A stretch of DNA of 64,000 nt from Yoonia sp. BS5-3 (GCF_038069655.2 NZ_CP150951.2:1452001-1516000), one strand, 5' to 3'. Positions 18,151 through 27,330 are shown, numbered from the stretch's first letter. Made by a program: numbers and translations. Notes: generated by a model from the sequence alone, not told the origin.

Positions 18151-18548
18151 TCCAGGCGGCGATTGCTGTCTTGGTTCGCGACAATAAGGTTTTACTCGCG
18201 CGCCGGGCGCCGCATCGCAAGGATTATCCGAACCGCTGGGATTTCATCGGTGGCCGGATTGAGACGGGCGAAACACCCCAAGCGGCACTGGCACGCGAAC
18301 TGGGCGAAGAACTGGCGATATCACTGAAAAATGCGGTGTTTCTGAAAAAGATGTTGGACCGACACCTACGGCCCGATGATCCGCCAACCTACTGGTTCTT
18401 TAAGGTGACTGAGTGGGTTGGGACACCGGTGATTGCGAACGATGAACACAGCGCGCTGAACTGGTTTACGCTTGCGCAGATGCAAGTACTGCCTGATTTG
18501 GCAGACCGGGCCTATCTGGATTTGGCGACCGAAGCGCTTTCAAGTTGA
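18147..18548 (+). CDS. Nudix hydrolase
   Basis: A 133-residue Nudix enzyme, which hydrolyses nucleoside diphosphates linked to another group. The Nudix box runs from G36 to about residue 57 ([17 protein letters not shown] then GEEL), giving G-x5-E-x7-R-E-x2-E-E. The GTG start at 18147 overlaps the trhO TGA (GTGA); the longer upstream frame starting at 18042 would lie inside trhO. MutT-like cleansing of oxidised nucleotides is possible, but the substrate is not evident. Confidence 0.88.
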   Translation: MIQAAIAVLVRDNKVLLARRAPHRKDYPNRWDFIGGRIETGETPQAALARELGEELAISLKNAVFLKKMLDRHLRPDDPPTYWFFKVTEWVGTPVIANDEHSALNWFTLAQMQVLPDLADRAYLDLATEALSS

Positions 18549-18598
18549 AGATTTTGGCGTGTCTTCGCCACAGCTAGCTTGACCCTAGGACAAGCCTG

Positions 18599-18626
18599 TT
18601 GATTTTTGCTTTCGCTCGTGTATGAC
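18599..18626 (+). promoter_or_regulatory. Candidate promoter of the 29-residue ORF
   Basis: TTGATT (18599-18604), a 16-bp spacer and TATGAC (18621-18626) form a plausible sigma-70 promoter ending about 36 bp before the start of the short ORF. It is the best match in the gap after the Nudix gene. The assignment is from sequence inspection only. Confidence 0.35.
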
Positions 18627-18661
18627 GTCCGCATCGCAACCATAAATGAAGGAGGCTGTCG

Positions 18662-18751
18662 ATGACGATTTATCAATATCAGACCGCCGCCGCCTGTGGG
18701 ATGCGATCGGTGTTTGGCGCAGCCGCCCTTAAGGGTCCTTGGTTCGGCTAA
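18662..18751 (+). CDS. Short ORF, 29 residues, strong ribosome-binding site
   Basis: ATG at 18662 is preceded by GAAGGAGG at near-ideal spacing and opens a 29-codon frame ending TAA at 18749-18751. The peptide starts MTIYQYQTAAACGM and ends LKGPWFG; it has one Cys and no run of a single amino acid of the kind used by attenuation leaders. A GTCGCC/GGCGAC stem (18762-18775) follows 10 bp later. It may be a genuine small protein or a translated leader for the downstream 90-residue gene. I do not recognise it. Confidence 0.5.
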   Translation: MTIYQYQTAAACGMRSVFGAAALKGPWFG

Positions 18752-18761
18752 AGACACCCCC

Positions 18762-18775
18762 GTCGCCCCGGCGAC
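18762..18775 (+). terminator. Small GC hairpin after the 29-residue ORF
   Basis: GTCGC-CCCG-GCGAC forms a short stem-loop 10 bp past the short ORF stop. Its 5' arm shares the string GTCGCCCCG with the longer hairpin at 19176-19198. No T-run follows, so it may be an RNA-processing or pausing element instead of a full terminator. Confidence 0.35.
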
Positions 18776-18896
18776 ATCCTTCCACCCTTTTATCTGACGT
18801 TGCTGACCACACACGCATTGCATTTGCGCGTTGGCCGATTTGTCAAAACCTCATTCGTAACAGGCAATTTTTGCCTCTTTTTAGGGAGATAGTGTG

Positions 18897-19169
18897 ATGA
18901 ATGCACTGCCACTTGATACAAGCCAAACGCCGCGCGAGGTGATCGATGATCTGGTTGCCAGTTTTGGTCTGCGCCGGGTTTTATTGGCCGTCCTGACACG
19001 GGTTTTCCGGCGTAGCCGACCACCGGACGCACCCAGTTTCCCAAACCTGCATTGGCAGCCGGACGTAGACAATCTGTCCGCGCATCTGCGCCAGGACTTG
19101 GGACTGCCGCCAGAAACGAATACCTTTCTGGTTGATCACATCACGCTGCGTCCCGGCGGGCTTTTGTAA
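18897..19169 (+). CDS. Small hypothetical protein, 90 residues
   Basis: ATG at 18897 with AGGGAG upstream opens a 90-residue basic-then-acidic protein; a GTG at 18894 in the same frame is an alternative. It has an amphipathic, arginine-rich central segment (FGLRRVLLAVLTRVFRRSR) and a C-terminal part LSAHLRQDLGLPP. These loosely recall short DUF1127-like proteins, some of which bind RNA in related bacteria; the resemblance is weak. It is probably expressed with or after the 29-residue ORF upstream and is closed by a strong hairpin 6 bp after the stop. The function is unknown. Confidence 0.7.
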   Translation: MNALPLDTSQTPREVIDDLVASFGLRRVLLAVLTRVFRRSRPPDAPSFPNLHWQPDVDNLSAHLRQDLGLPPETNTFLVDHITLRPGGLL

Positions 19170-19175
19170 TGCGGC

Positions 19176-19198
19176 GTCGCCCCGGATATCGGGGCGAC
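19176..19198 (+). terminator. Perfect hairpin after the 90-residue protein gene
   Basis: GTCGCCCCG (19176-19184) pairs exactly with CGGGGCGAC (19190-19198) around GATAT, starting 6 bp past the stop. There is no long T-run. It also lies just past the 3' end of the convergent methyltransferase gene, so it may act on both transcripts. Confidence 0.6.
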
Positions 19199-19204
19199 TG
19201 CCAT

Positions 19205-19936
19205 TCACGGCTTTTCATAGACCGAGATATGCACCCGGCTATTTGCTGTGAAATCCGATTTATCCCAACCGCCCCAGCGATGCTTGGGCTGCAAGCCTGC
19301 CAGACGGGCCATCAGATCAATCTCGGGCGGATAGGCATAGCGCAGGGGCAATGGCACCAGCTTCATGCCATCTTGGGTGATACGAACGCGCTGGTAGGCC
19401 AGGCGCTGGGCGACCGGGTCATGCGTTACCGCCTCAAGCCAAAGCCGGGACATATCCAGCTTGCGCGTCTTGACCATTTGATGATCAACGAAATCAGCAA
19501 AATCCGGGACAAAGGCCTCTATCAGGAATGTCCCGCCCGGTTTCAATTGTTTGGCGACATTGGCAAAGCAGGTGATCTGATCTTCTTGACTGGGTAGATT
19601 GAAAAGCGTGTTGAAAACCAAAAAGACATGGTCAAAGGGGCCATCGGCTGCCACGTCTTTCATATCGCCAATGGTGACGGGAATGGCATCACCGCCGGGT
19701 TTTTCGCGTAGCTTGGCAATCATATCGGGCGAGGCTTCGATCCCATGAATGTCAAAACCCATCCGGGAGAGGGGCAATGCGACGCGGCCCGTTCCAATCG
19801 CTAATTCCAGCAGGCGTTTGCCCGGCGCCAGCGCAGCAATCAGGGCAACGGTTTGATCCGTGGTGCCCGGATCATGCATGGCGTCATAACCGTCCGCGTT
19901 CAGCGTGCCGAATGTCGCGGGGCCAAATTCATCCAT
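19205..19936 (-). CDS. Class I SAM-dependent methyltransferase
   Basis: A 243-residue Rossmann-fold methyltransferase. SAM motif I is LLELAIGTGR at 42-51, the acidic residue of motif II lies in IHGIEASPDM, and the post-motif region FDHVFLVFNTLFNL and KQLKPGGTFLIEAFVPDF are typical. The start MDEFGPATFGTLNADGYDAMHD suits a small-molecule methyltransferase. It is transcribed alone, convergent with the small-protein gene. The acceptor is unknown. Confidence 0.88.
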   Translation of the reverse strand: MDEFGPATFGTLNADGYDAMHDPGTTDQTVALIAALAPGKRLLELAIGTGRVALPLSRMGFDIHGIEASPDMIAKLREKPGGDAIPVTIGDMKDVAADGPFDHVFLVFNTLFNLPSQEDQITCFANVAKQLKPGGTFLIEAFVPDFADFVDHQMVKTRKLDMSRLWLEAVTHDPVAQRLAYQRVRITQDGMKLVPLPLRYAYPPEIDLMARLAGLQPKHRWGGWDKSDFTANSRVHISVYEKP

Positions 19937-19996
19937 ATCGCGATCCTCCCACCGAATGCGCTAGCGGTTCATCGGGGATAATGCAAATCTGCAGCC

Positions 19997-21040
19997 ATGT
20001 CAGAAGGATATCGGGAAACAGGGCTCGCCGTCATGATCGGGTTGATCTGCGCGGGTGTGGCCTATGGGGCTGGGCTGCCTTTGCCATGGATGCTTGGGCC
20101 CATGATCGGGAACACGGTGGCGGCCATGATGCGGTTGCCCATCCGGGGGCCGGACCGGCTGCGGCCATTCGTGATCCCGGTGATCGGTGTGATGCTAGGG
20201 TCCGGGGTCTCGGCCGAGATGATCGGGCTTTTGGGCAGCTGGGTGATGACACTGGCGATCTTGCCGGTTTTCCTGGGCACAGCGGCAGGGCTGTCATTCC
20301 TCGTCTATCGCTATCTTGGAAAATACGACAGCGTCACGGCCTTCTATGCGGCAATGCCGGGCGGCTTAAACGAAATGCTGATCCTGGGCGGGGCGGCCGG
20401 GGGAAGTGAACGGAAAATCGCATTGGCCCATGCATCGCGGATCCTGATCGTGATCATCTTTGTCGCAATCTTCTTTGGGTTGGTGCTGGGGGTGTCCAGC
20501 GGCGGGCAAGGGGCGACAACTTGGGTGGGGCTTCAGGTGCCCAGCCTTCAGGATTACATCATCTTAGGGGTCTGCGCGGTGGCTGGGTTTTGGCTGGGGC
20601 GAAAGGCTGGATTACCGGCAGCACCGGTCTTTGGGCCAATGATCTTAAGCGGGATTGCGCATATCGCAGGCTGGGTGGTCGTGGCGCCGCCCTCGGTCTT
20701 TGTGATCGCAGCGCAAATCACGATGGGAACGATCATCGGCACGCGGTTTGTCGGGGCGACGGTCACGGAAATCAGGCGTGATCTGGGGCTGGCGATCCTG
20801 GCATCCTCGGCGATGCTGGTTGTGGCAATCATGTTTGCAGAGATTATCGCGATCAGCGGACATATCCCGCTGAGCCAAGCCTTCTTGGCCTATTCGCCGG
20901 GCGGGCTGACGGAAATGTCGCTGCTGACCTTGGCGCTTGATCAGGATGTGGCCTATGTTTCGGTGATGCATATCGTCCGGATCACGCTTGTGATTGCGAT
21001 TGCGCCTTATGTCTTTAAGCTGCTCATGCCACGACGCTAA
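19997..21040 (+). CDS. AbrB/AmoA-family integral membrane protein
   Basis: A 347-residue membrane protein of the family named after E. coli AbrB (PF05145-type), sometimes misannotated as ammonia monooxygenase. It has two repeats of about five helices. The repeat hallmark is visible twice: GLPLPWMLGPMIGNTVAAM with MPGGLNEMLILG in the first half, and GLPAAPVFGPMILSGIAH with SPGGLTEMSLLTLAL in the second. The internal duplication suggests a transporter. The start at 19997 (MSEGYRE) is followed by a cytoplasmic tail. It runs just ahead of the oligopeptidase gene (24-bp gap), probably in one operon. The substrate is unknown. Confidence 0.88.
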   Translation: MSEGYRETGLAVMIGLICAGVAYGAGLPLPWMLGPMIGNTVAAMMRLPIRGPDRLRPFVIPVIGVMLGSGVSAEMIGLLGSWVMTLAILPVFLGTAAGLSFLVYRYLGKYDSVTAFYAAMPGGLNEMLILGGAAGGSERKIALAHASRILIVIIFVAIFFGLVLGVSSGGQGATTWVGLQVPSLQDYIILGVCAVAGFWLGRKAGLPAAPVFGPMILSGIAHIAGWVVVAPPSVFVIAAQITMGTIIGTRFVGATVTEIRRDLGLAILASSAMLVVAIMFAEIIAISGHIPLSQAFLAYSPGGLTEMSLLTLALDQDVAYVSVMHIVRITLVIAIAPYVFKLLMPRR

Positions 21041-21064
21041 CCCGCCCATGCAAAGGTCCTTCTG

Positions 21065-23167
21065 ATGTCGCCAAAATTCCCCGCCCTGCCAAACGCACCC
21101 ATTGCGCGCCAAAAGCCAAGCCAAGCCACGTTTCACGGGGTCACGCTTTGCGATGATTACGGGTGGCTGCGGGCCGATAACTGGCAAGAGGCAATGCGCG
21201 ACCCTGATAAACTGCCCGCCGATATCAAAACCTACCTGCAAGAGGAAAACGCCTATTACGACGCGGCGATGAAGGACACCACCGGACTCCAAGATAGGCT
21301 CATCGGGGAAATGCGAGGACGGATCAAGGAAGATGACGAAAGCGTGCCGGTGCGCAACGGGCCTTACTCCTATGTGATGCGCTACAGCCAAGGGGATGAG
21401 CATCCGCGCTATGTGCGGATGCCGCGGGAAGGGGGCGATGAAACCGTCCTGATCGATGTGAATGCCGAGGCTAAAGACCAGGACTATTTTCACCTGGGCG
21501 GGATCGTCACATCACCGGGGCACAGCCTGCTGGCGTGGTCTGCCGATACAAACGGATCGGAATTCTACCGGCTGCGAATCCGCGACACGCAGACAGGTCA
21601 GGACCTTCCGCACATGCTCGAAGATGTGGGGTCTATCGCCTGGGCGAATGAAAAAACGCTGTTTTACGTGCGGGTTGATGAAAACCACCGGCCGAACAAA
21701 GTGTTCAAACATGTGATCGGCAGGGATCAGGCCGATGACGTGCTGGTCTATGAAGAAACAGACAACCGGTACTATGTTGGGCTCGGGCGGATGCGGTCAG
21801 GGGCATTCATCGAAATCGAAACCGGGATGAATGACGAAACAGAGGTCTGGGTGATCCCCACTGACGCGCCCGATACGCCGCCGCAATTGATCGAAGCGCG
21901 CAGCGAAGGGATCGAATATAGTATCGAACATCAAGATGACCGGTTCCTGATCCTGACCAATGCAGATGATGCGCTGGATTTCAAAGTGATGGAGGCGCCC
22001 ATCGCAACGCCCTCGCGTGCGCATTGGAAAGACCTGTTGCCCCATCAGGCAGGGCGCATGATCATCAGCATCTTTGCCTACAAGGATTGGATGATCTGGA
22101 TTGAACGGGAAAATGCATTGCCGCGCATCCGCTTTGTCCGCAAAGGGCAGGATATCGGCGGGGCCGAAAGCATCGCCTTCGACGAAGAGGCATATGGGCT
22201 GGGCGCCATGCCCAGCGTGGAATATGACACAGGCAGTTTCCGCTTCAGCTATACGTCGCCCACCACCCCGGCCGAGATTTACGATTATGATCTGGCCAGC
22301 ACCAAACGGGTGCTGCGCAAGACCACTGAAATCCCCTCAGGGCATGACCCGTCCGATTACGTCACGCGGCGGATTATGGCGCCATCGCATGATGGGGCCG
22401 AGGTGCCGGTGACGCTGCTTTATCACACATCAACAGCGCTGGATGGGTCCGCGCCATGTTTGCTTTATGGGTATGGCTCTTACGGGGCCAGCATGCCGGC
22501 GACATTTTCAAGCAACCGGCTGTCGCTCGTGGACCGGGGCTTTGTCTACGCGATCGCGCATATCCGCGGGGGCGAAGAAAAAGGGCGGGCTTGGTATGAA
22601 GAGGCCAAATTCGGCAAAAAACCGAACACGTTCCATGATTTCATCGGCGCTGGGGAAAAGCTGATTGCGGATGGCTATACAGCCAAGGGCAATATCGTGA
22701 TCTCGGGCGGTTCTGCTGGCGGGCTACTGGTCGGGGCGGTTCTGAACATGCGCCCCGATCTTTTGGCGGGGGCCATCGCTGATGTGCCTTTTGTCGATGT
22801 GCTGAACACCATTCTGGACGACACATTGCCGCTAACGCCTGGCGAATGGTCCCAATGGGGGAACCCGATCGCCAGTAAAGAGGCCTTTGACGATATCCGG
22901 GGCTATTCGCCCTATGACAATGTCAGCGCGCAGGACTACCCGGCGATGCTTGTCACGGCAGGGGTCTCGGATCCGCGCGTGACCTATTGGGAACCGGCCA
23001 AATGGGTGGCCAAGCTGCGGGTCACCAAGACCGATGACAACATCCTGATGCTAAGAACGAACATGACTTCGGGACATTTTGGAAAATCCGGACGGTTTGC
23101 AGCACTCGAAGACGCAGCCCGATCCTACGCTTTCGCAATGAAAGCGGTGGGGATGGATGTAAGCTAG
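21065..23167 (+). CDS. ptrB: Oligopeptidase B, S9 family serine peptidase
   Basis: A cytoplasmic peptidase of 700 residues that cuts short peptides after basic residues. The N-terminal beta-propeller (about 70-400) precedes an alpha/beta-hydrolase domain. The catalytic triad is S550 (GGSAGG), D636 (GVSDPRV) and H671 (SGHFGKSGRF), and the entry segment HIRGGEEKGRAWYEEAK is diagnostic. GTCC at 21057-21060 gives only a weak ribosome-binding signal, but the family N-terminus (APIARQKP...) is intact. The length and all motifs fit a functional enzyme. Confidence 0.93.
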   Translation: MSPKFPALPNAPIARQKPSQATFHGVTLCDDYGWLRADNWQEAMRDPDKLPADIKTYLQEENAYYDAAMKDTTGLQDRLIGEMRGRIKEDDESVPVRNGPYSYVMRYSQGDEHPRYVRMPREGGDETVLIDVNAEAKDQDYFHLGGIVTSPGHSLLAWSADTNGSEFYRLRIRDTQTGQDLPHMLEDVGSIAWANEKTLFYVRVDENHRPNKVFKHVIGRDQADDVLVYEETDNRYYVGLGRMRSGAFIEIETGMNDETEVWVIPTDAPDTPPQLIEARSEGIEYSIEHQDDRFLILTNADDALDFKVMEAPIATPSRAHWKDLLPHQAGRMIISIFAYKDWMIWIERENALPRIRFVRKGQDIGGAESIAFDEEAYGLGAMPSVEYDTGSFRFSYTSPTTPAEIYDYDLASTKRVLRKTTEIPSGHDPSDYVTRRIMAPSHDGAEVPVTLLYHTSTALDGSAPCLLYGYGSYGASMPATFSSNRLSLVDRGFVYAIAHIRGGEEKGRAWYEEAKFGKKPNTFHDFIGAGEKLIADGYTAKGNIVISGGSAGGLLVGAVLNMRPDLLAGAIADVPFVDVLNTILDDTLPLTPGEWSQWGNPIASKEAFDDIRGYSPYDNVSAQDYPAMLVTAGVSDPRVTYWEPAKWVAKLRVTKTDDNILMLRTNMTSGHFGKSGRFAALEDAARSYAFAMKAVGMDVS

Positions 23168-23253
23168 GATCTTGGCCCTAAAGTGATTTGATCAGTTGTC
23201 AAAAACACTTGGACTGACACAACGTTTTCAGCGGGTGTGGGCCTGCAGTCTGT

Positions 23254-24045
23254 TCAAGCGGTTTTGCGGCGGGTTACGAGACCGGCAAATCGATCCCAGA
23301 AGGTGCGCCCGCGCCAAACAACAAAAGACCCGAATGTGAATATCAGGGCAGCCACAGACAGCACCACATAAACCATCAGAATTTTTGCAGCGGCACTTTC
23401 GCGGCCCTCCGTTTCAAACGATTGTAGGAATGATGCGGCGTCATCATCTGTCCAATTATTGGCCACGACGGTAAAAATCAGCGGCAGCAGACTAAAGATA
23501 ATGCAGAATATCGCCTTGAAGTACTCTCGCTTTAACGCCGCGACAGGCGTCGGCTTCACACCTTGATCATCCATGACATATAGCCGGACCAAGCGCTTGC
23601 CCGGGGTGGTGCCCCATTTCCAAAGGGCGAAAGCCAATAGAAACGGTGCGAAAAAGTAGAAATACCCACCGACAAAGATATATTCCTGCGACTCTCCAGC
23701 GGCGTTGGTTGTATAGTGCAAGGTGTAAGCGGAACGGCCGTTTTCGGTCATACCGACCTTTTGCAAACGCGCGACGTAGTAGCTTGTCAGGAATGTATTC
23801 GTCACCCGGCAAAGCTGTTGAGCATGAACTTGGCCCTCTTCAAGCGGAAGAAGCGCGTTCATGCGCTCGGCCGTTACAAGATCGTCACGCTGCTGGCAGA
23901 CCGTTGATTGGATGATCTCAGGTGCGAGCAACCGGCCAGAATATAATGGGTTCAAAGCGACAATGACGACAGCACAAAGAACGCTGATCAACGTCAGGTC
24001 AATCAAGGTGGCCAATACCCGGCGCCAGAAAAACTTAGGTTCCAC
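23254..24045 (-). CDS. RDD family membrane protein
   Basis: A 263-residue membrane protein that begins FFWRRVLATLIDLTLI, the R...D pattern of the RDD family, and has about four hydrophobic helices. A second signature WKWGTTPGKRLVRLYV lies between helices. A periplasmic loop (about 40-115) with two cysteines interrupts the first helix pair, which is longer than in minimal RDD proteins. RDD proteins have unclear roles; some may act in ion exchange. It lies downstream of gyrB on the same strand with a 168-bp gap that contains phased repeats. Confidence 0.85.
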   Translation of the reverse strand: MEPKFFWRRVLATLIDLTLISVLCAVVIVALNPLYSGRLLAPEIIQSTVCQQRDDLVTAERMNALLPLEEGQVHAQQLCRVTNTFLTSYYVARLQKVGMTENGRSAYTLHYTTNAAGESQEYIFVGGYFYFFAPFLLAFALWKWGTTPGKRLVRLYVMDDQGVKPTPVAALKREYFKAIFCIIFSLLPLIFTVVANNWTDDDAASFLQSFETEGRESAAAKILMVYVVLSVAALIFTFGSFVVWRGRTFWDRFAGLVTRRKTA

Positions 24046-24174
24046 TTAAATCTCCAAAAATTCCGGCAACGGATCGTGGTTCTGTGCCAATGCGCAGGTG
24101 TTCAAATTGTCTTCCAGCGTAATGCATAAGCAATCATGAGGCGAGCGCTGAATAACGCCGCAGGCAAGATCATA

Positions 24175-24212
24175 TGTACAGGTTCTGTACGCGGTATGTA
24201 CGCCCGCTGTAC
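24175..24212. repeat. Four TGTAC repeats at exact 11-bp spacing, next to the gyrB stop
   Basis: TGTAC occurs at 24175, 24186, 24197 and 24208, each 11 bp apart; three of the four continue as TGTACG. The last copy ends one base before the gyrB stop. Spacing close to one helical turn would place all four on one DNA face. It could be a protein-binding array, a small tandem repeat or part of the gyrB 3' UTR. I do not recognise it. Confidence 0.6.
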
Positions 24213-24213
24213 G

Positions 24214-26628
24214 TCAGAAATCCAAGTTTTCGACGTTCAGCGCATTGTTCTGGATGAACTCGCGGCGCGGCTCAACGACGTCGCCCATCAGCTTGGTAAA
24301 CAGATCATCGGCCTCCGCCACATCATCTACCTTGACTTGCAACAGGGTGCGGGCATCGGGGTCCAATGTGGTCTCCCAAAGCTGGTCTGGATTCATCTCG
24401 CCCAGGCCCTTATATCGTTGTAAAGAAAGGCCTTTTTCGCCTTCTTCCAGGATCGCTTTCAGCAGATCAAGTGGGCCGTGGATCAGTTGGCTCCTGTCCT
24501 TTCGGACCAGCGTGGCAGGCAGATTGTAGACATCTTGCAGGCTTTGGGTAAACGTCCCGGTCTTGCGCGCCTCGCCCGAGCGCAGCATCGGTCCATCCAG
24601 CGTGCGGACTTCTTCAACCCCGCGCAAAATCCGCGCCAACCGCATCCCCTTATCCTGCGTAATCCGCCCCTGCCAACCGCGTTCCCATTCGAGTGCGATG
24701 AGGTCCAAACGGGCGGCGACGCGGTCGGCTGTGCCTTGCAAATCGCTGTCGACAACGCCCGGCACAAAGGCCCCGGCGATCGCGGCTTGTTCCAGAATAT
24801 GGCGCGGGTAATGCGTTGGAAAGGCTTCCAAAACCCGTTTGAGCTGGCGGGCTTCGTCAACCACCCGGCGCAGGTCTGCACCAGTGATTTCTTCGCCGTT
24901 GCCCTGCCGCAGCAACGCGCCTTCGATCCCTTGTTCGATCAGGTATTCATCCATTGCGGCCTGATCTTTCAGGTACACTTCGGATTTGCCGCGCGACACC
25001 TTATAAAGCGGCGGTTGTGCGATATAGAGGTACCCGCCCTCGATCAATTCGGGCATTTGACGGAAGAAGAATGTCAGCAGAAGGGTGCGAATATGCGCGC
25101 CGTCGACATCCGCATCGGTCATGATAACGACCTTGTGGTAACGCAGCTTTTCGATGTTGAATTCGTCCCGGCCAATCCCGGTGCCCAGCGCCATCACAAG
25201 GTTGCCAACCTCCTGGCTGGACAGCATCCGGTCAAACCGCGCGCGTTCTACGTTCAGGATTTTCCCGCGCAGGGGCAAAATCGCCTGGGTTTTCCGGTCG
25301 CGCCCGGTTTGGGCAGAGCCACCGGCGGAATCCCCCTCGACGAGGAAAACTTCGGTCTTGGATGGGTCTTTTTCAGAACAGTCTTTCAGTTTTGAGGCGT
25401 TAAAATTCACGTCCATTGCCGATTTTCGGCGGATTTCACGTGCTTTGCGCGCGGCCTCGCGGGCAGCGGCGGCTTCGACGATTTTGGTGATGATCGCCTT
25501 GGCCTCATTGGGGTTTTCTTCGAACCATTCGTTCAGCTTTTCGCCCATCAGGTTTTCAACAGCAGGGCGCACTTCGGAACTGACCAGCTTGTCCTTGGTC
25601 TGGCTTGAGAATTTCGGATCAGGCACCTTGACCGACAACACGCAGGTCAGACCTTCGCGTGCGTCATCACCTGTCAGGCTAACCTTTTCCTTTTTGGTGA
25701 TGCCGGTTTCGGTCGCGTATTTCGCAATGGCGCGGGTCAGCGCGCCCCGGAAACCTGCCATATGCGTCCCGCCATCGCGCTGCGGGATGTTATTGGTGAA
25801 CGGCAAGACCATTTCATTGTAGCTGTCATTCCACCACATCGCGACTTCGACGCCGATATCGTCCCGCTCGCCCGCGACATAAATCGGGGCATCCATCAAA
25901 GGCGTTTTGGACCGGTCGAGGTATTTGACGAATTCTTTCACGCCGCCTTCGTAGAACAAGTCCGCCTTGAGCGGCTCAGCCGGGCGCAGGTCTTCCAAAA
26001 TGATACGCACGCCAGAATTCAGGAACGCCAGCTCGCGCAGGCGCTTTTCGAGCGTGTCAAAGCTGTAGTCGCGGTTGCTGAAAGTGTCGGTGCTGGCCAG
26101 GAAAGTAACCTCGGTCCCCTTGCGCCCGTTTGCTTCGCCTTCAACACGCAGATGTTCGGTTGTAAAGCCGCCCTCAAAACGCGCGTAGTGTTCTTTGTCG
26201 TCGCGCCAGATGCGCAGCTCAAGAAAATCGGACAGCGCGTTCACAACAGAGACGCCAACGCCGTGCAGGCCGCCTGAGACTTTATAAGAGTTGCTGTCGA
26301 ACTTACCGCCAGCGTGCAATTGGGTCATGATGACCTCGGCGGCTGAGACGCCTTCTTCGGCGTGGATATCAACGGGAATACCGCGCCCATTGTCGCCCAC
26401 TGTGACCGAGCCGTCGGCATTGATTTTCACGTAAACATGGTCCGCGTGGCCGGCCAAAGCCTCATCAATGCCGTTATCGACAACTTCATACACCATATGG
26501 TGCAGACCCGAGCCGTCGTCTGTGTCCCCGATATACATGCCGGGACGTTTGCGTACCGCTTCTAAGCCCTTGAGAACTTTAATAGAATCGGCGCCGTATT
26601 CTTCTTGGTTTTGATTGTCATCGGCCAT
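24214..26628 (-). CDS. gyrB: DNA gyrase subunit B
   Basis: The ATPase subunit of gyrase, 804 residues. The GHKL ATP site shows DNGRGIP at 79-85 and SGGLHGVGVSVVNALS near 118-133. The TOPRIM domain begins at E431 in EGDSAGGSA, followed by PLRGKILNVERARFD and DADVDGAHIRTLLLTF. The C-terminus carries RYKGLGEMNPDQLWETTLDP. Gyrase introduces negative supercoils with GyrA, which is not in this window. A 95-bp gap separates it from the preceding oxidoreductase gene. Placement near dnaA/dnaN/recF is the common bacterial arrangement, although four accessory genes intervene here. Confidence 0.98.
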   Translation of the reverse strand: MADDNQNQEEYGADSIKVLKGLEAVRKRPGMYIGDTDDGSGLHHMVYEVVDNGIDEALAGHADHVYVKINADGSVTVGDNGRGIPVDIHAEEGVSAAEVIMTQLHAGGKFDSNSYKVSGGLHGVGVSVVNALSDFLELRIWRDDKEHYARFEGGFTTEHLRVEGEANGRKGTEVTFLASTDTFSNRDYSFDTLEKRLRELAFLNSGVRIILEDLRPAEPLKADLFYEGGVKEFVKYLDRSKTPLMDAPIYVAGERDDIGVEVAMWWNDSYNEMVLPFTNNIPQRDGGTHMAGFRGALTRAIAKYATETGITKKEKVSLTGDDAREGLTCVLSVKVPDPKFSSQTKDKLVSSEVRPAVENLMGEKLNEWFEENPNEAKAIITKIVEAAAAREAARKAREIRRKSAMDVNFNASKLKDCSEKDPSKTEVFLVEGDSAGGSAQTGRDRKTQAILPLRGKILNVERARFDRMLSSQEVGNLVMALGTGIGRDEFNIEKLRYHKVVIMTDADVDGAHIRTLLLTFFFRQMPELIEGGYLYIAQPPLYKVSRGKSEVYLKDQAAMDEYLIEQGIEGALLRQGNGEEITGADLRRVVDEARQLKRVLEAFPTHYPRHILEQAAIAGAFVPGVVDSDLQGTADRVAARLDLIALEWERGWQGRITQDKGMRLARILRGVEEVRTLDGPMLRSGEARKTGTFTQSLQDVYNLPATLVRKDRSQLIHGPLDLLKAILEEGEKGLSLQRYKGLGEMNPDQLWETTLDPDARTLLQVKVDDVAEADDLFTKLMGDVVEPRREFIQNNALNVENLDF

Positions 26629-26723
26629 GTGTTTTGTCCCGTGTCTTTATCCGCAAAATATATGCGTTTTCAGGGGGTTTGTCACGCAATTGGCACAATA
26701 TTTTGTGGTTTTTGGGGAACTGG

Positions 26724-27314
26724 TTAGGCCGTCAATTTCCCTTGCTTTTCTACCTTGTCAATCCATCGGGCAACGGTGGCAGCAGTCGCATCGCTCGCGC
26801 CGGAAAAATAAGTGTAGCGGGTCAGCTTGATCCCGACGAAACCAAGGATCTGTTTCTTCAATTGATGGATGATCGCGCTTTTGTAGATGAGCCGCTGAAA
26901 CCAGCGCGGGGTGTCGGATGTCATGATCACATGCCCGGTTTTCCCGGTCAGCATCGGCGTCGGCATACCCATCTTTGTAACGCGTGTATCAAACGCCCGC
27001 CCTGGCAAGAGAGCCCGATCAAACAAGCCTTTTAGTTTAGCGGGCAAACCACCCCACCACATCGGGGTCGTCAAGACGAAGTGGTTCGCCCATTCCAGAT
27101 CGGCCATGAAACGGTCTAGCTGAGGCTCCAGAGGTTTGGTCTGTGAATAGTTTCCGCTGCCCATATCCATATCGAATTGCATTTCTGATAGATGATGTGT
27201 CCGAATTTCTGCCCCGGCCTGCTGCGCTGCTTTTGCATAGCTTTCTGCAAATTGGCGCGAAAGCGATGTTTGTCCGGGATGTCCATTAAGAATGAGAATG
27301 CGCTTTTGTGCCAT
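26724..27314 (-). CDS. Flavodoxin-fold NAD(P)H-dependent oxidoreductase
   Basis: About 196 residues of the NQO1/KefF/MdaB-like flavoprotein family: RILILNGHPG at the N-terminus (FMN phosphate loop), then FVLTTPMWWGGLPAKLKGLFDRALLPGRAF, the flavin and substrate region. Such enzymes make two-electron reductions of quinones or electrophiles. The start is taken at 27314 (MAQKRI); frames to 27380 would cross the operator region. A TTGACC-17-CTATAA promoter (27374 to 27346) lies upstream within TetR-type palindromes. It is therefore probably repressed by the divergent TetR regulator and induced by a toxic electrophile or drug (inference). Confidence 0.88.
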   Translation of the reverse strand: MAQKRILILNGHPGQTSLSRQFAESYAKAAQQAGAEIRTHHLSEMQFDMDMGSGNYSQTKPLEPQLDRFMADLEWANHFVLTTPMWWGGLPAKLKGLFDRALLPGRAFDTRVTKMGMPTPMLTGKTGHVIMTSDTPRWFQRLIYKSAIIHQLKKQILGFVGIKLTRYTYFSGASDATAATVARWIDKVEKQGKLTA

Positions 27315-27330
27315 ATCGAAACCCATTAAA

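Noticed and set aside
24478..26277. Several long plus-strand frames across gyrB
   Set aside because: They are antisense to gyrB, lack domain signatures and arise from third-position GC bias.
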